Source: Rhodococcus triatomae
GTDB lineage: Bacteria; Actinomycetota; Actinomycetes; Mycobacteriales; Mycobacteriaceae
Reading direction: 5' to 3'
DNA length: 64,000 bases
NCBI RefSeq assembly: GCF_014217785.1
Contig: NZ_CP048814.1
Location: 372,001 to 436,000 of the forward strand
Under the pieces are notes generated by a model. It was not told where the DNA came from. It saw nothing but the letters and a program-made list of their open reading frames with translations, and made no database searches. Position numbers and translations under genes: made by a program. This document shows, one piece after another, positions 36,192-48,140 of this stretch (positions are counted from its first letter, which is position 1; every line of letters begins with the position of its first letter).

Positions 36192-37733
36192 ATGTCCACC
36201 TTCGCCCCCACCGCCCCCTCACGTGCCCCCGGTACGGCGACGGCCGGGCCCCGGGAATGGTTCGCGCTCGCGGTCCTGATGCTTCCGGTCCTGCTGGTCT
36301 CGGTGGACAACACGGTGCTCGCGTTCGCGCTGCCGTCGATCTCGGCCGCTCTGGGGCCGTCGGGCAGCCAGCAGCTGTGGATCATCGACATCTACCCGCT
36401 CGTGTTGGCGGGGCTCCTGGTGTCGATGGGCAGCATGGGAGATCGATTCGGGCGGCGGCGCCTGCTACTCCTCGGCGCCACCGGGTTCGCGGCGGTATCG
36501 GTGTTCGCGGCCTACGCCCCGTCCGCCGAGATGCTGATCGCCTCCCGCGCAGCGCTCGGCTTCTTCGGCGCGATGCTCATGCCCTCCACCCTGTCGCTGC
36601 TCCGCAACATCTTCGTCGACGCGACGCAACGACGGCTCGCGATCGCGGTGTGGGCCGCCTGTTTCGCCGCGGGCGCGGCGCTCGGGCCGATCGTCGGCGG
36701 GTTCCTGCTCGAGCACTACTGGTGGGGCTCGGTGTTCCTGCTCGCCGTCCCGGTGCTGATCCCGTTGCTGATCCTGGCCCCGATCTTCGTGCCCGAGTCG
36801 AGGGACCCGAATCCCGGCCGGATCGACCCGGTGAGCATCGCGCTGTCCCTGACAGCCCTCGCACCGCTCGTGTTCGCGATCAAGAACGTCGCCAAGGACG
36901 GCTCGGCGGCCTCGATCGTCGTCCCCGCGGTGGTCGGCCTCGTGGCGACCGCGCTGTTCGTCCGGCGCCAGTTGCGGCGGCCGGACCCGATGCTGGATGT
37001 CCGTCTGTTCACGGTGCCGACGTTCTCGGGCGCCGTCGTGGTGAACCTGTTGAGCGTGTTCTCGCTCGTCGGCTTCCTGTTCTTCGTGTCGCAGCATCTG
37101 CAACTGGTGATCGGGCAACGCCCGATGCAGGCAGGCCTGAGCCTCGTCCCCGGCCTGCTGGTCATGGTCGTCGCCGGGCTCTCCGTGGTGCCTCTGGTGC
37201 GCCGGATCGCACCGGTCACCATCGTGGTGACGGCCCTGCTGCTGTCCGCGCTCGGCTACGTCGCCGTACTCGTGTTCGCCACGCCGGACGCGGTGGCGCC
37301 GATCCTCGTCGCCTTCGCCGTCCTCGGGGCCGGTATCGGTGCGGCCGAGACGATCTCCAACGACCTCATCGTCTCGAGTGTCCCTCCACAGAAGGCGGGT
37401 GCCGCCTCGGCGGTGTCCGAGACCGCCTACGAACTGGGTGCGGTTCTGGGTACCGCGGTGCTGGGAACCATCCTCACCGCGTCGTACCGGTCGCACCTGG
37501 TGGTGCCCGACGGAATCGGCACCGAGGCCGCAGAGGCCGCCGGCGAAACGCTCGGCGGGGCACATCATGTCGCCGAGACGCTCCCGCCCGAGCTGGGCGC
37601 CGCACTACTCGAATCGGCAGGCAGCGCCTTCGACACCGGCGTCGGCGTCACCTCCGGCATCGGGGCCGCCCTGATGGTGGTGGCCGCCGGGCTCGCGTTC
37701 GTCACGCTGCGGACGCGTCGCACCATGCCCTGA
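36192..37733 (+). CDS. MFS multidrug efflux transporter, 14-helix DHA2 type
   Basis: Proton-driven drug exporter of 513 residues with about 14 predicted membrane helices. The loop motif GDRFGRRRLLLLG after helix 2 and the antiporter motif C-like ELGAVLGTAVLGTI support the SmvA/QacA/LfrA group. An extracytoplasmic Glu/His/Ala-rich loop (about residues 435-475) precedes the last helix. GGAGAG precedes the ATG. It is probably induced by cationic dyes or antiseptics through the TetR repressor; the actual substrates are unknown. Confidence 0.9.
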   Translation: MSTFAPTAPSRAPGTATAGPREWFALAVLMLPVLLVSVDNTVLAFALPSISAALGPSGSQQLWIIDIYPLVLAGLLVSMGSMGDRFGRRRLLLLGATGFAAVSVFAAYAPSAEMLIASRAALGFFGAMLMPSTLSLLRNIFVDATQRRLAIAVWAACFAAGAALGPIVGGFLLEHYWWGSVFLLAVPVLIPLLILAPIFVPESRDPNPGRIDPVSIALSLTALAPLVFAIKNVAKDGSAASIVVPAVVGLVATALFVRRQLRRPDPMLDVRLFTVPTFSGAVVVNLLSVFSLVGFLFFVSQHLQLVIGQRPMQAGLSLVPGLLVMVVAGLSVVPLVRRIAPVTIVVTALLLSALGYVAVLVFATPDAVAPILVAFAVLGAGIGAAETISNDLIVSSVPPQKAGAASAVSETAYELGAVLGTAVLGTILTASYRSHLVVPDGIGTEAAEAAGETLGGAHHVAETLPPELGAALLESAGSAFDTGVGVTSGIGAALMVVAAGLAFVTLRTRRTMP

Positions 37734-37751
37734 CGGCCCCCTGCGACAGCC

Positions 37752-37794
37752 GTGTGCCGAATCCGGACCACCCCGACATCCGGATTCGGCACAC
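37752..37794 (+). terminator. Terminator after the MFS pump gene
   Basis: Sixteen-base perfect arms GTGTGCCGAATCCGGA / TCCGGATTCGGCACAC with an 11-base loop, 19 bases past the stop and 8 bases before the next gene's ATG. Confidence 0.8.
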
Positions 37795-37801
37795 TCGACA
37801 C

Positions 37802-38242
37802 ATGGAGCACATGTCGGAGCCCGAATGGCACGAATTCGTCCTGGCCGGGACCCGCACCGCGAAGGTCGCCACCGTCCGCGCGGACGGGCGACCGCACGTG
37901 GCCCCGGTGTGGTTCACCCTCGACACGCACGCTCCCGGCGGGACCGAGGTGGTGTTCAGCACCGGCGAGAAGTCGGTCAAGGGACGCAATCTCGCCCGCG
38001 ACCCCCGGGTGTCGATCTGTGTGGACGACCAGGAACCGCCGTTCGGCTTCGTGATCCTCACCGGCGAGGCCGTATTCGACCGGGACCCGGATGCGCTGCT
38101 GACGTGGGCGACACGCCTGGGCAGCCGCTACATGGGCGAGGAAGCGGGCGCCGAGTTCGGGCGACGCAACGCGGTACCCGGCGAACTGCTGGTCCGGGTA
38201 CGGGTCGCCGGTGTCGTCGCCGAACGGGACCTCACCGGCTGA
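37802..38242 (+). CDS. Pyridoxamine 5'-phosphate oxidase-fold protein (PPOX/F420 class)
   Basis: A 146-residue split-barrel flavin- or deazaflavin-binding protein. The strand KVATVRADGRPHVAPVWFTLD at residues 20-40 and KSVKGRNLARDPRVSICVDD further on are typical of the actinobacterial F420-dependent PPOX class. The reaction is unknown. The ATG at 37802 is favoured, with an in-frame ATG at 37811. It lies directly after the MFS terminator and ends three bases from convergent nei1. Confidence 0.82.
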   Translation: MEHMSEPEWHEFVLAGTRTAKVATVRADGRPHVAPVWFTLDTHAPGGTEVVFSTGEKSVKGRNLARDPRVSICVDDQEPPFGFVILTGEAVFDRDPDALLTWATRLGSRYMGEEAGAEFGRRNAVPGELLVRVRVAGVVAERDLTG

Positions 38243-38245
38243 GCG

Positions 38246-39040
38246 TCACTGCTGACAGCGGGGGCACCAGAACAGGTTCCGGCCGCGCATGACCGCGTGC
38301 GCCACGGGTTCGCCGCAGATGCGGCAGGATGCCCCGGCGCGACGGTAGACGTAGGTGCGCGGCCGATCCGCGGCGTAGGCGGGCTCGCCGTGGTCGTGTT
38401 CCGGGTGCACCACGTGCATCCGTCCTCGACGGACACCGACCTGCATCAGCTCGACGAGGTCGGCCCAGATCGCGTCCCATTCCTGCCGGTCCAGCGACCG
38501 ACCCTGGCGTTCGGGGTGGATACCGTGCCGGAACAACACCTCGGCACGGTAGACGTTGCCCACGCCCGCGAGCACGGACTGGTCCATCAGAAGGGCACCG
38601 ATCGGGGTCCGGGACCGCGAGATCTTCGACCACGCTCGTTCCGGATCGGCGTCCGGGCGCAACGGATCGGGGCCGAGTCGCGCCTCGATCGCCTCGACTC
38701 GATCCGGGGTGAGCACCTCGCAGGCCGTCGGTCCCCGTAGATCCGTCCCGTGGGTAGCACCGGTCATCCGCATTCGGATCTGGCCCACCGGGTCGGGTGC
38801 GGGCAGATCCCAGTCGGTGAATGCCCCGTACAGCCCGAGGTGAACGTGCACCACGAGGTCACCCTCGTAGTGATGCCACAGGTGTTTGCCCCAGGCGTCG
38901 GCACGTTCGAGGACTCTGCCGTCCAGCCGCGCGGCCTCGTGGGCGAAGCGACCCTGCGGGCTCCCCACCCGCACCGGCGCCCCGGCGAACCGTCGCTGGT
39001 GCAGACGTGCGAGCCGATGCAGGGTATGGCCCTCAGGCAC
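38246..39040 (-). CDS. nei1: Endonuclease VIII-type DNA glycosylase (Fpg/Nei family)
   Basis: Base-excision glycosylase/AP lyase for oxidised bases. The 264-residue protein begins (M)PEGHTLHR with catalytic Pro2 and Glu3, contains the H2TH region (ALLMDQSVLAGVGNVYRAEVLF) and ends with a zinc finger (Cys239, Cys242, Cys259, Cys262). The PEGHTLHR form and the neighbouring rpiB match the mycobacterial Nei1 gene (Rv2464c) as recalled. The start codon is GTG with an upstream GGGGAGG. Confidence 0.92.
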   Translation of the reverse strand: MPEGHTLHRLARLHQRRFAGAPVRVGSPQGRFAHEAARLDGRVLERADAWGKHLWHHYEGDLVVHVHLGLYGAFTDWDLPAPDPVGQIRMRMTGATHGTDLRGPTACEVLTPDRVEAIEARLGPDPLRPDADPERAWSKISRSRTPIGALLMDQSVLAGVGNVYRAEVLFRHGIHPERQGRSLDRQEWDAIWADLVELMQVGVRRGRMHVVHPEHDHGEPAYAADRPRTYVYRRAGASCRICGEPVAHAVMRGRNLFWCPRCQQ

Positions 39041-39079
39041 TTCCCCGTCGCCTCCCCACCGGGTGACGGGGGTCTGCGG

Positions 39080-39553
39080 TCATGCCCCGGGGACGGCGGG
39101 GGCGACGCCGGTGCGCTCGTACTCCGAGAGGATGTCGATGCGGCGCTGGTGCCGCTCCTCCCCCGACCACGGGGTGGCGAGGAAGGCGTCGACGATGGCG
39201 AGTGCCTCCTCCAGCGTGTGCATGCGGCCGCCGATGCCGATCAACTGAGCCTTGTTGTGCTGGCGCGCGAGCTGCGCGGTCTCGACGCTCCAGGCCAGCG
39301 CGCATCGGGCGCCGGGAACCTTGTTCGCGGCGATCTGCTCACCGTTGCCGCTGCCGCCGAGCACGATGCCGAGGCTGCCCTCGTCCTCCACCACACGGCG
39401 CGCGGCGTCGATGCAGAAGGCGGGGTAGTCGTCGAGCGCGTCGTACTCGTGTGCGCCGCAGTCCACCGCCTCGTGGCCGTTCGCGATCAGGTGGTCCTTG
39501 ATCTGGTTCTTGAGTTCGAAGCCGGCGTGATCGGCACCCAGGTATACGCGCAT
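39080..39553 (-). CDS. rpiB: Ribose-5-phosphate isomerase B
   Basis: Interconverts ribose-5-phosphate and ribulose-5-phosphate. From the ATG at 39553 the protein has 157 residues, starting MRVYLGADHAG. The phosphate/active-site loop GGSGNGEQ has Glu72, the likely catalytic base as in the mycobacterial enzyme, which lacks the Cys used elsewhere. The upstream frame to 39583 adds ten weak residues. It lies 39 bases upstream of nei1. Confidence 0.95.
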   Translation of the reverse strand: MRVYLGADHAGFELKNQIKDHLIANGHEAVDCGAHEYDALDDYPAFCIDAARRVVEDEGSLGIVLGGSGNGEQIAANKVPGARCALAWSVETAQLARQHNKAQLIGIGGRMHTLEEALAIVDAFLATPWSGEERHQRRIDILSEYERTGVAPAVPGA

Positions 39554-39586
39554 GCGGCAATTCTGACAGACCCCCGCGGCCACCGG

Positions 39587-40856
39587 TCAGGGGCCGGGTG
39601 CACCGAGCGCTGCGCGCGTCCGGTAGACCAGCGCACCAGCACCCAGGACCACACAGCCCCCGATCACCGCCGCTGCCGGAAGAAACGCCGCGAGGAGGAG
39701 ACATCCGAGTCCCCCGACCAGGGCGACGGTCCGGGGCCAGGGGCGCGACGACAGCGTCCACGCGGACAGGTTCGCGATCAGGTAGTAGACCAGTACCGCG
39801 AACGACGAGAACCCGATCACCTCGCGGAGGTCCGCGGTGGCGGCCAGCAGCGCAACGACCGTCCCCACCACGATCTCGGCTCGGTACGGCACGCCGAAGC
39901 GAGGGTGGACCGCACCGAGCAGGCTCGGCAGGTGCCGGTCCCGGGCCATGGCGAGCGCCGTACGCGACACCCCGAGGACGAGCGTGAGCAGCGCCCCGGC
40001 CGCCGCGACCACGGCCGCGATCCGAACGACCGGTTCCAGGCCGGGGTACCCGGCGGCCCGCACGGCCTGCGCGAGCGGGTCCGTCGCGGCGGCGAGCCCG
40101 GTGGGACCCAGCACGGACAGAACCGCCACCGCGACGAGGGCATACACCACCAACGTGACGGCCAGCGCGATCGGGACGGCCCGCGCGATGGTGCGGCGGG
40201 GATCGCGGACCTCCTCCCCGAGAGTCGCGATCCGGGCATACCCGGCAAAGGCGAAGAAGAGCAGACCGGCAGCCTGCAGCACCCCCACGACTCCGCGCTC
40301 GGGCGCCGACACCAGCGCACCCACCCCCCTCGTCGGCGCCGACCAGGCAGGCCACGACGACCGTCGCCAGCACCAGCAGCACCGCGACCACGATCCCGCG
40401 TGTCAGCAGGGCGGACTTCTGCACTCCCAGGCAGTTGACCGCCGTGATCACGAGGACGGTGACGACCGCGACGAGTTGTTCGCGTCCCGGCCACGCATAG
40501 GCGCCGACGGTCAGTGCCATCGCGGCACACGACGCCGTCTTACCGACGACGAAAGCCCATCCGGCCAGGTACCCGTAGAAGGGGCCCAGACGCTCACGGC
40601 CGTAGACGTAGGCGCCACCGGACTGCGGGTAGATCGCCGCGAGCCGAGCGGTGGAGGTGGCGTTGCAGTACGCGATCACGGCCGCCACTGCCAGCGCCGC
40701 GAGCAGCGCGCCCCCGGCCGCGGCCGCGGCGGGAGCCAGAGCCGCGAAGATCCCCGCGCCGATCATCGACCCGAGTCCGATCGCCACCGAGTCGACCACG
40801 CCCAGGCGCCGACGTAGCCGAGGCGCCCCTGCGGGCGAGGCGCTGTCCCGAGTCAC
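39587..40856 (-). pseudogene. APC-superfamily amino acid permease, split by a one-base frameshift
   Basis: Two overlapping frames make one 12-helix APC permease. The N-terminal part (from GTG 40856) has the family start LGVVDSVAIGLGSMIGAGIF and YPQSGGAYVYGRERLG. The C-terminal part resumes with GVLQAAGLLFFAFAGYARIATLGEEVRDP. The join is at a six-C run, 40324-40329. The span is 1270 bases, 423 codons plus one, so losing one base gives an intact 422-residue protein. The substrate is unknown. Either a consensus error or a true frameshift. Confidence 0.85.
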
Positions 40857-41167
40857 GTCGCAGGGGTCCTTCCGGCCGTGTCGAGAGTCGCCACCGGACG
40901 CCGATGCTAGTACGCGCGAACGTAGCCCGCAGCGCGACAATGCGACTCGGGCTCCTCAGGCCCCGACGCGCTCGCAGTGTGTGCGCACCGACTCCTCGAG
41001 CCTGCCGATCCCGAGCCAGACGTGATCGCCGTCGAGCCGGCCCCACCCGGAGAGCGCGCACGCCGCCGGGTGTGTCTCCCGAGCCTTCATGGATCGGATG
41101 ATCCGATTCAACCCACATCGGACGCCATCCCCGCCGAAATCGAGGGTGTGACATGCACCGACGGCGC
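40857..41167. other. 311-base gap between the permease and DsbA-like genes
   Basis: It contains the likely permease promoter and the doubtful 44-codon ORF listed separately. A small dyad ATCGGA-TGA-TCCGAT lies near 41090-41110. Nothing else is recognisable. Confidence 0.4.
40956..41090 (-). CDS. Possible 44-residue small protein
   Basis: The ORF from the ATG at 41090 begins MKARETHPAACALSGWGRLD and ends EESVRTHCERVGA. It is hydrophilic with two cysteines. The codon pattern is GC-rich at third positions, but the ribosome-binding site is weak. It lies in the permease-DsbA gap. I recognise no family. Confidence 0.3.
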   Translation of the reverse strand: MKARETHPAACALSGWGRLDGDHVWLGIGRLEESVRTHCERVGA

Positions 41168-41809
41168 TCAGTCGAAGACCGGGTCCTCGTTCCTGGTGCG
41201 CTTGAGCTCGAAGAAGTGCGGGTAGCTCGCGAGCGCGACGGATCCGTCCCACACTCGGCCCGCATCTTCCCCACGCGGAATCCGCGAGAGCACCGGCCCG
41301 AAGAACGCCACCCCGTTGACGTGGATGGTCGGTGTCCCGACGTCGGGACCGACGGCATCCATCCCCGCCGCATGGCTGACGCGCAGTTCCTCGTCGAAGC
41401 TGTCGGTGTCCGCTGCGGCGGCGAGATCGGCCGGAAGTCCGACCTCCTCGAGCGATTGCGCCACGACTCGCCCGAAGTCCTTGTCCCCGCCGTTGTGGAT
41501 GCGCGTGCCCAGGGCGGTGTACAGCGGTGCGAGCACCTCGTCCCCGTGTGCACGGGCCGCGGCGATCAGGACACGGACCGGGCCCCAGGCGGAGGCCATC
41601 AACTCGCGGTACTCCTCGGGCAGATCCCGGCCCTCGTTGAGCACCGCCAGGCTCATGACGTGGAAGTGCACGTCGATGTCGCGCACCTTCTCCGCCTCCA
41701 GGATCCATCTCGAGGTGATCCAGCACCACGGGCACAGCGGGTCGAACCAGAAATCTGCCCGGTCCCGTCCGGTCTCACTGCTCACGCCGGTCTCACTGCT
41801 CACGTGCAT
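41168..41809 (-). CDS. DsbA-family mycothiol-dependent oxidoreductase
   Basis: A 213-residue thioredoxin-fold protein with the active-site CPWC at residues 26-29 ([15 protein letters not shown]), a helical insertion, and the cis-Pro segment [16 protein letters not shown]. It closely matches the M. tuberculosis Rv2466c type as recalled, a mycothiol-dependent reductase that activates nitro prodrugs and protects from oxidative stress. No signal peptide, so cytosolic. An 18-base tandem duplication encodes the repeated SSETGV near the N-terminus. GTG at 41803 is better placed relative to GGGAG than the ATG. Confidence 0.9.
   Translation of the reverse strand: MHVSSETGVSSETGRDRADFWFDPLCPWCWITSRWILEAEKVRDIDVHFHVMSLAVLNEGRDLPEEYRELMASAWGPVRVLIAAARAHGDEVLAPLYTALGTRIHNGGDKDFGRVVAQSLEEVGLPADLAAAADTDSFDEELRVSHAAGMDAVGPDVGTPTIHVNGVAFFGPVLSRIPRGEDAGRVWDGSVALASYPHFFELKRTRNEDPVFD
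41769..41804. repeat. 18-base tandem duplication in the DsbA-like gene
   Basis: CCGGTCTCACTGCTCACG is present twice in a row without mismatch and encodes the SSETGV repeat near the N-terminus. Perfect identity suggests a recent slippage duplication. Confidence 0.8.
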
Positions 41810-41894
41810 TCTCCCTGTCGTCGTCTGTCGCGGTCGCCGTTCGCACGGTGCACCTCGTCCATCCCAACACCACCCCGGCGAGATTGCTTCCGCA

Positions 41895-41925
41895 CGTCTC
41901 CTCGAGCAGTACGCTCGAGGAGACG
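41895..41925. promoter_or_regulatory. Operator-like palindrome in the DsbA/FAD reductase divergent gap
   Basis: Twelve-base arms CGTCTCCTCGAG / CTCGAGGAGACG with a seven-base spacer. TACGCT (41910-41915) overlaps it and could be a -10 box for the FAD reductase gene. It lies between two divergent start codons, so it is more likely an operator than a terminator. Confidence 0.6.
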
Positions 41926-41990
41926 GCAGCGACCGTTCCGAGCTCGGCAGAGCCTGCCCGGCGGAGCGGATCCGAAGGGAGTGCACTGAC

Positions 41991-43230
41991 ATGACCACCG
42001 ATCGCACCTTCGTCGTGGTAGGCGGCGGACTGGCCGGCGCGAAGACCGCGGAGGCGCTGCGCGACAACGACTTCGACGGCCACATCGTACTCTTCGCCGG
42101 CGAGGAACATCTCCCCTACGAGCGTCCACCGCTGTCGAAGGAACACTTCACCGGCCGCAAGCCACTCGACGACTTCACCGTGGCCACCGGCGACTGGTAC
42201 CGCGACCACAATGTGGAACTACGGATCGGGACCACGGTCACGGGTCTCGATCCGCGTGCACACACGATCACCCTTCCGGATGGCAGCACGGTCGGCTACG
42301 ACACACTGGCGCTGGCGACGGGATCTCGCTCCCGGCGCCTTCCGCTGCCGGGAGCCGATGCCTCGGGTGTCCACCATCTCCGGACGATCGACGAGGCGGA
42401 CGTACTGATCGGCGCCGTCGAATCCGGCACCCGTCTCGTCGTGATCGGCGCGGGCTGGATCGGTCTCGAAGTCGCCGCCTCCGCCCGGACCCGCGGCGCG
42501 TCGGTGAGCGTGGTCGAAGCTGCCGAGGTACCCCTGTTCGCGGCGCTGGGCACCGAGATGGGCACGGTGTTCGCGGAACTTCACCGCGCGCACGGCGTCC
42601 AGCTGTTCCTCGGTACCTCTGTCCGGGAGATCGTCACCGAGGGCGGCCGGGCCACCGGGGTCCGACTCGGCGACGGGGGCCACGCTCGCCGCGGACGCGG
42701 TCCTGGTCGCCGTCGGGGCCGTCCCGAACATCGAACTCGCCGAGGGCGCAGGACTGGAACTCGCCGACGGTGGCGTCGCCGTCGACGCCTCCCTGCTCAG
42801 CAGCGACCCCGACATCGTCGCGGTCGGAGACATCGCCGCACAGCAGCACCCCACGCTCGGCGCACGGATCCGAGTCGAACACTGGGCGAACGCGCTGAAC
42901 CAACCGGCCGTTGCCGCCGCGACGATGCTCGGGCGGGCGGCCGAGTACACCAATCTCCCCTACTTCTTCACCGACCAGTACGACCTGGGCATGGAGTACG
43001 TCGGCTACGTTCCTGCCGGCGGCTACGCCCGCGTCGTGACCAGAGGCGACGTGGCCGCGCGCGAGTTCGTCGCCTTCTGGCTCGACGAGAACGACGTGGT
43101 GCTGGCCGGGATGAACGTCAACGTGTGGGACGTGACGGACGACGTGAGATCCCTGATCGGGTCCGCGCGCCCGGTCTCGGTCGACCGGCTCGCCGATCCG
43201 TCGGTGCCGCTGCCAGACCTGGTCTCCTGA
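41991..43230 (+). pseudogene. FAD-dependent NAD(P)H:ferredoxin-type reductase, split by a one-base frameshift
   Basis: Pyridine nucleotide-disulfide type reductase, similar to rhodocoxin/ferredoxin reductases. The FAD motif is at residues 11-16 (GGGLAG), then [15 protein letters not shown], and the NAD motif VIGAGWIGLEVAA near 150-162. The reading frame changes at a five-G run, 42675-42679. The second frame continues with ADAVLVAVGAVPN, the GDIAA FAD site and YTNLPYFFTDQYDLGMEYVG. The span is 1240 bases, 413 codons plus one, so removing one base gives an intact 412-residue enzyme. AAGGGA precedes the ATG. Confidence 0.88.
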
Positions 43231-43339
43231 GTCACGGGCATCCTCGCCGAACCGTGCTGGTCGCGAGTGGCGCCCGGTCGTGATGGGATGGTGGCGACCG
43301 AACTCACCACCGCGTCACGCCCGACCCGAGGAGGCATCC

Positions 43340-45919
<2,580 letters not shown>

Positions 45920-45928
45920 CCGGTACGG

Positions 45929-45960
45929 GCCCGCGACGAGACGAGGCTTTCGTCGCGGGC
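45929..45960. terminator. Bidirectional terminator between pepN and dinB
   Basis: Eleven-base arms GCCCGCGACGA / TCGTCGCGGGC, ten bases past the pepN stop and ten before the convergent dinB stop. Confidence 0.75.
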
Positions 45961-45969
45961 TCGGTTCGG

Positions 45970-47238
45970 TCACGGCGGATCCGGCAGGATCGGCACCTGG
46001 ACGCCCTGCCGTCGGCCCAATTGCGTGGCGCGGGTGACGGCCGAGCTCCCGAACCGGGATCGCAGGTCGTCGAGTGTGCCGTCGAGCACCGTGGTGTCCC
46101 GGATCTCGGCGCCCGTGTCGTCGAAGGGGAGCTCGAGCTGCTCGTCGCCGATGTCGAATCCGGTCACGGACACCCCGATCAGGGTGAGCCCGCGCTGGGC
46201 GACGAGCGGCGCCGCTGCTGCCACCAGGTCGCGAGCGGTCTGCAGGATCACCTCGGTCTCCGTGGTGGCGTGGTGCAGGGTGCGGGAGCGAGTGGCGCGG
46301 GCGTAGTCGGCGAACCGGAACCGGACGATCACGGTGCGGCACAGGCGCCCGCTGCGCCGCAGCCGTCCTGCCACCCGTTCGACCAGTTGCGTCAGCGTGG
46401 CGTCCACCTCGTGTGCGGTGTGAGGCGCGCGCCCCAGCGCGTGCTGCGCGCCGATGGAGCGCCGGCGCCGGCCGGTGTCGATGCGCCGCGGGTCCCGCGC
46501 CCACGACAGGGCATGCAGATGCCGAGCCGCGGCGCCGCCGACGGCGAATGCCAGCCGGTCCTCGGGAAACCGGGCCAGTTCGCCCACCGTGTGGATGCCG
46601 GCGACGTGCAACTTGGCGGCGGTGACGGCGCCGACTCCCCACAGTCGTTCGACGGGAAGCGGGTGCAGGAACTCGAGCTCTGCGGCGGGTGGCACGACGA
46701 GCAGGCCGTCCGGCTTGCCGACCGCACTGGCCACCTTCGCGAGGAACTTCGTGCGGGCCACTCCCACGGTGATCGGCAGGCCGACTTCGGTTCGTATGGC
46801 GTCGCGGAGGCGCCGGGCGATGTCGACGGGTTCGCCCGCCGTCCGGCGCAGACCCGCGACGTCCAGGAACGCCTCGTCGATCGAGATCCCCTCGACGAGC
46901 GGGGTGGTGTCGCGGAAGATCGCGAACACCTCCTTGCTGGCCTCGGCGTACGCGGACATCCGGGGCGGAACGACCACCGCGTGGGGGCAGGCACGCAACG
47001 CCTGCGATCCGCTGGTCGCCGTTCGCACGCCGAACGCCTTCGCCTCGTAGCTCGCCGCCAGGACGACTCCGCCGCCGACGATCACGGGCCGCCCCCGCAG
47101 ACTCGGGTCGTCCCGCTGTTCGACGGAGGCATAGAACGCGTCGAGGTCGGCATGCAGGATGGACGCCTCCGGCCGGGGCGCCACCGAGTCACTTCCCCGC
47201 CCCGTCGCATCCACATCCAACCATTCCGACACGAACAC
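45970..47238 (-). CDS. dinB: DNA polymerase IV (Y family)
   Basis: Translesion polymerase of 422 residues from the GTG at 47238. The palm motif HADLDAFYASVEQ has metal ligands Asp31 and Asp33, and the second catalytic pair is Asp121/Glu122 in ISIDEAFLD. A thumb, a little finger domain and a C-terminal QLELPFDD segment that looks like a beta-clamp-binding motif are present. Another GTG at 47232 is possible. The divergent acetyltransferase starts 50 bases away. No SOS box was found in that gap. Confidence 0.93.
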   Translation of the reverse strand: MFVSEWLDVDATGRGSDSVAPRPEASILHADLDAFYASVEQRDDPSLRGRPVIVGGGVVLAASYEAKAFGVRTATSGSQALRACPHAVVVPPRMSAYAEASKEVFAIFRDTTPLVEGISIDEAFLDVAGLRRTAGEPVDIARRLRDAIRTEVGLPITVGVARTKFLAKVASAVGKPDGLLVVPPAAELEFLHPLPVERLWGVGAVTAAKLHVAGIHTVGELARFPEDRLAFAVGGAAARHLHALSWARDPRRIDTGRRRRSIGAQHALGRAPHTAHEVDATLTQLVERVAGRLRRSGRLCRTVIVRFRFADYARATRSRTLHHATTETEVILQTARDLVAAAAPLVAQRGLTLIGVSVTGFDIGDEQLELPFDDTGAEIRDTTVLDGTLDDLRSRFGSSAVTRATQLGRRQGVQVPILPDPP

Positions 47239-47287
47239 ATGTTCGCATCGACCACCGACAAGGGCCGGCGCCGCTACGCTTCCGACC

Positions 47288-47746
47288 ATGGCGCCGCTGC
47301 ACCGCACCACCCCGAGCGATCCGTGGTTCGTGTCCCTGACCACGGCGCTCGACGCCGACCTGCGCGCGCGGTACGGCGAGGCGCAGGACGCATACGACGC
47401 GCACAACGAGATGGATCCCACCGCACGCGTCGTCGTCGCGGTGGCCGGCGCGGTCCCGGTCGGATGCGGCGCCTTCCGCCACCACGCCGAGGGCCTGGTC
47501 GAGATCAAGCGGATGTTCGTCGTGCCCGGAGCACGCGGGCAGGGCACGGCTCGGGAGATCCTCGCCGAACTGGAGAAGTGGGCAGCCGCCGACGGCTACA
47601 CCGGCGCGGTCCTCGAGACGGGCCGGTTCCAACCCGAGTCACTGACCCTGTACGCGCGAGCGGGGTACACCCGCGTCGAGAACTACGGCCCCTACATAGA
47701 CATGCCGATGAGCGTCTGCCTGTCGAAGTCGTTCGAGCGGGCGTGA
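47288..47746 (+). CDS. GNAT-family N-acetyltransferase
   Basis: A 152-residue acetyltransferase with the acetyl-CoA loop VVPGARGQGTAREIL (about residues 78-92) and VEIKRMFV before it. The C-terminal LYARAGYTRVENYGPY strand is typical. Such proteins acetylate small molecules; the substrate is unknown. It ends 16 bases from convergent arsR. Confidence 0.82.
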   Translation: MAPLHRTTPSDPWFVSLTTALDADLRARYGEAQDAYDAHNEMDPTARVVVAVAGAVPVGCGAFRHHAEGLVEIKRMFVVPGARGQGTAREILAELEKWAAADGYTGAVLETGRFQPESLTLYARAGYTRVENYGPYIDMPMSVCLSKSFERA

Positions 47747-47762
47747 ATTCGCCGCCGGATCG

Positions 47763-48140
47763 CTACTCGTGCGGCGGTTCGCCGGTGACACGATGGTCGG
47801 CGTGATTGATCCCCTCGGTCACGAGCCGCGCGAGGTGGCCGTCACGGATCCGGTAGATCACCCGCCGACCCTCCCTGCGCGTGTCCACCAGTCCCGTGAG
47901 CCGCAGTTTCGCCAGGTGCTGACTGACCGCGGTGCGCGATGCTCCCGAGACCTCGGTCAAGGCCGTGACGTCCGCCTCCCCCCGGGTGAGTTGCCAGAGA
48001 ATGTGCAGGCGCGTCGGGTCCGCCAGCATGCGGAACGTCTCGGTCGCGGCGTCGAGGCGTGCGCGATCCGGCTCGTCCGGATGGACCAGGCTCGCCGCCC
48101 TCGCCACCGGAACAGCTCCCGTCCCCTGCTGCGACACCAT
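47763..48140 (-). CDS. ArsR-family regulator
   Basis: A 125-residue winged-helix repressor. The DNA-binding region reads LTEVSGASRTAVSQHLAKLRLTGL (about 60-83), followed by the wing VDTRREGRRVIYRIRDGHL. No ELCVCDL metal motif or extra Cys pair is seen, so it probably does not sense metal. It is transcribed with the MFS gene upstream and overlaps its open frame by 299 bases. The palindrome at 49407-49422 is its likely operator. Confidence 0.85.
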   Translation of the reverse strand: MVSQQGTGAVPVARAASLVHPDEPDRARLDAATETFRMLADPTRLHILWQLTRGEADVTALTEVSGASRTAVSQHLAKLRLTGLVDTRREGRRVIYRIRDGHLARLVTEGINHADHRVTGEPPHE

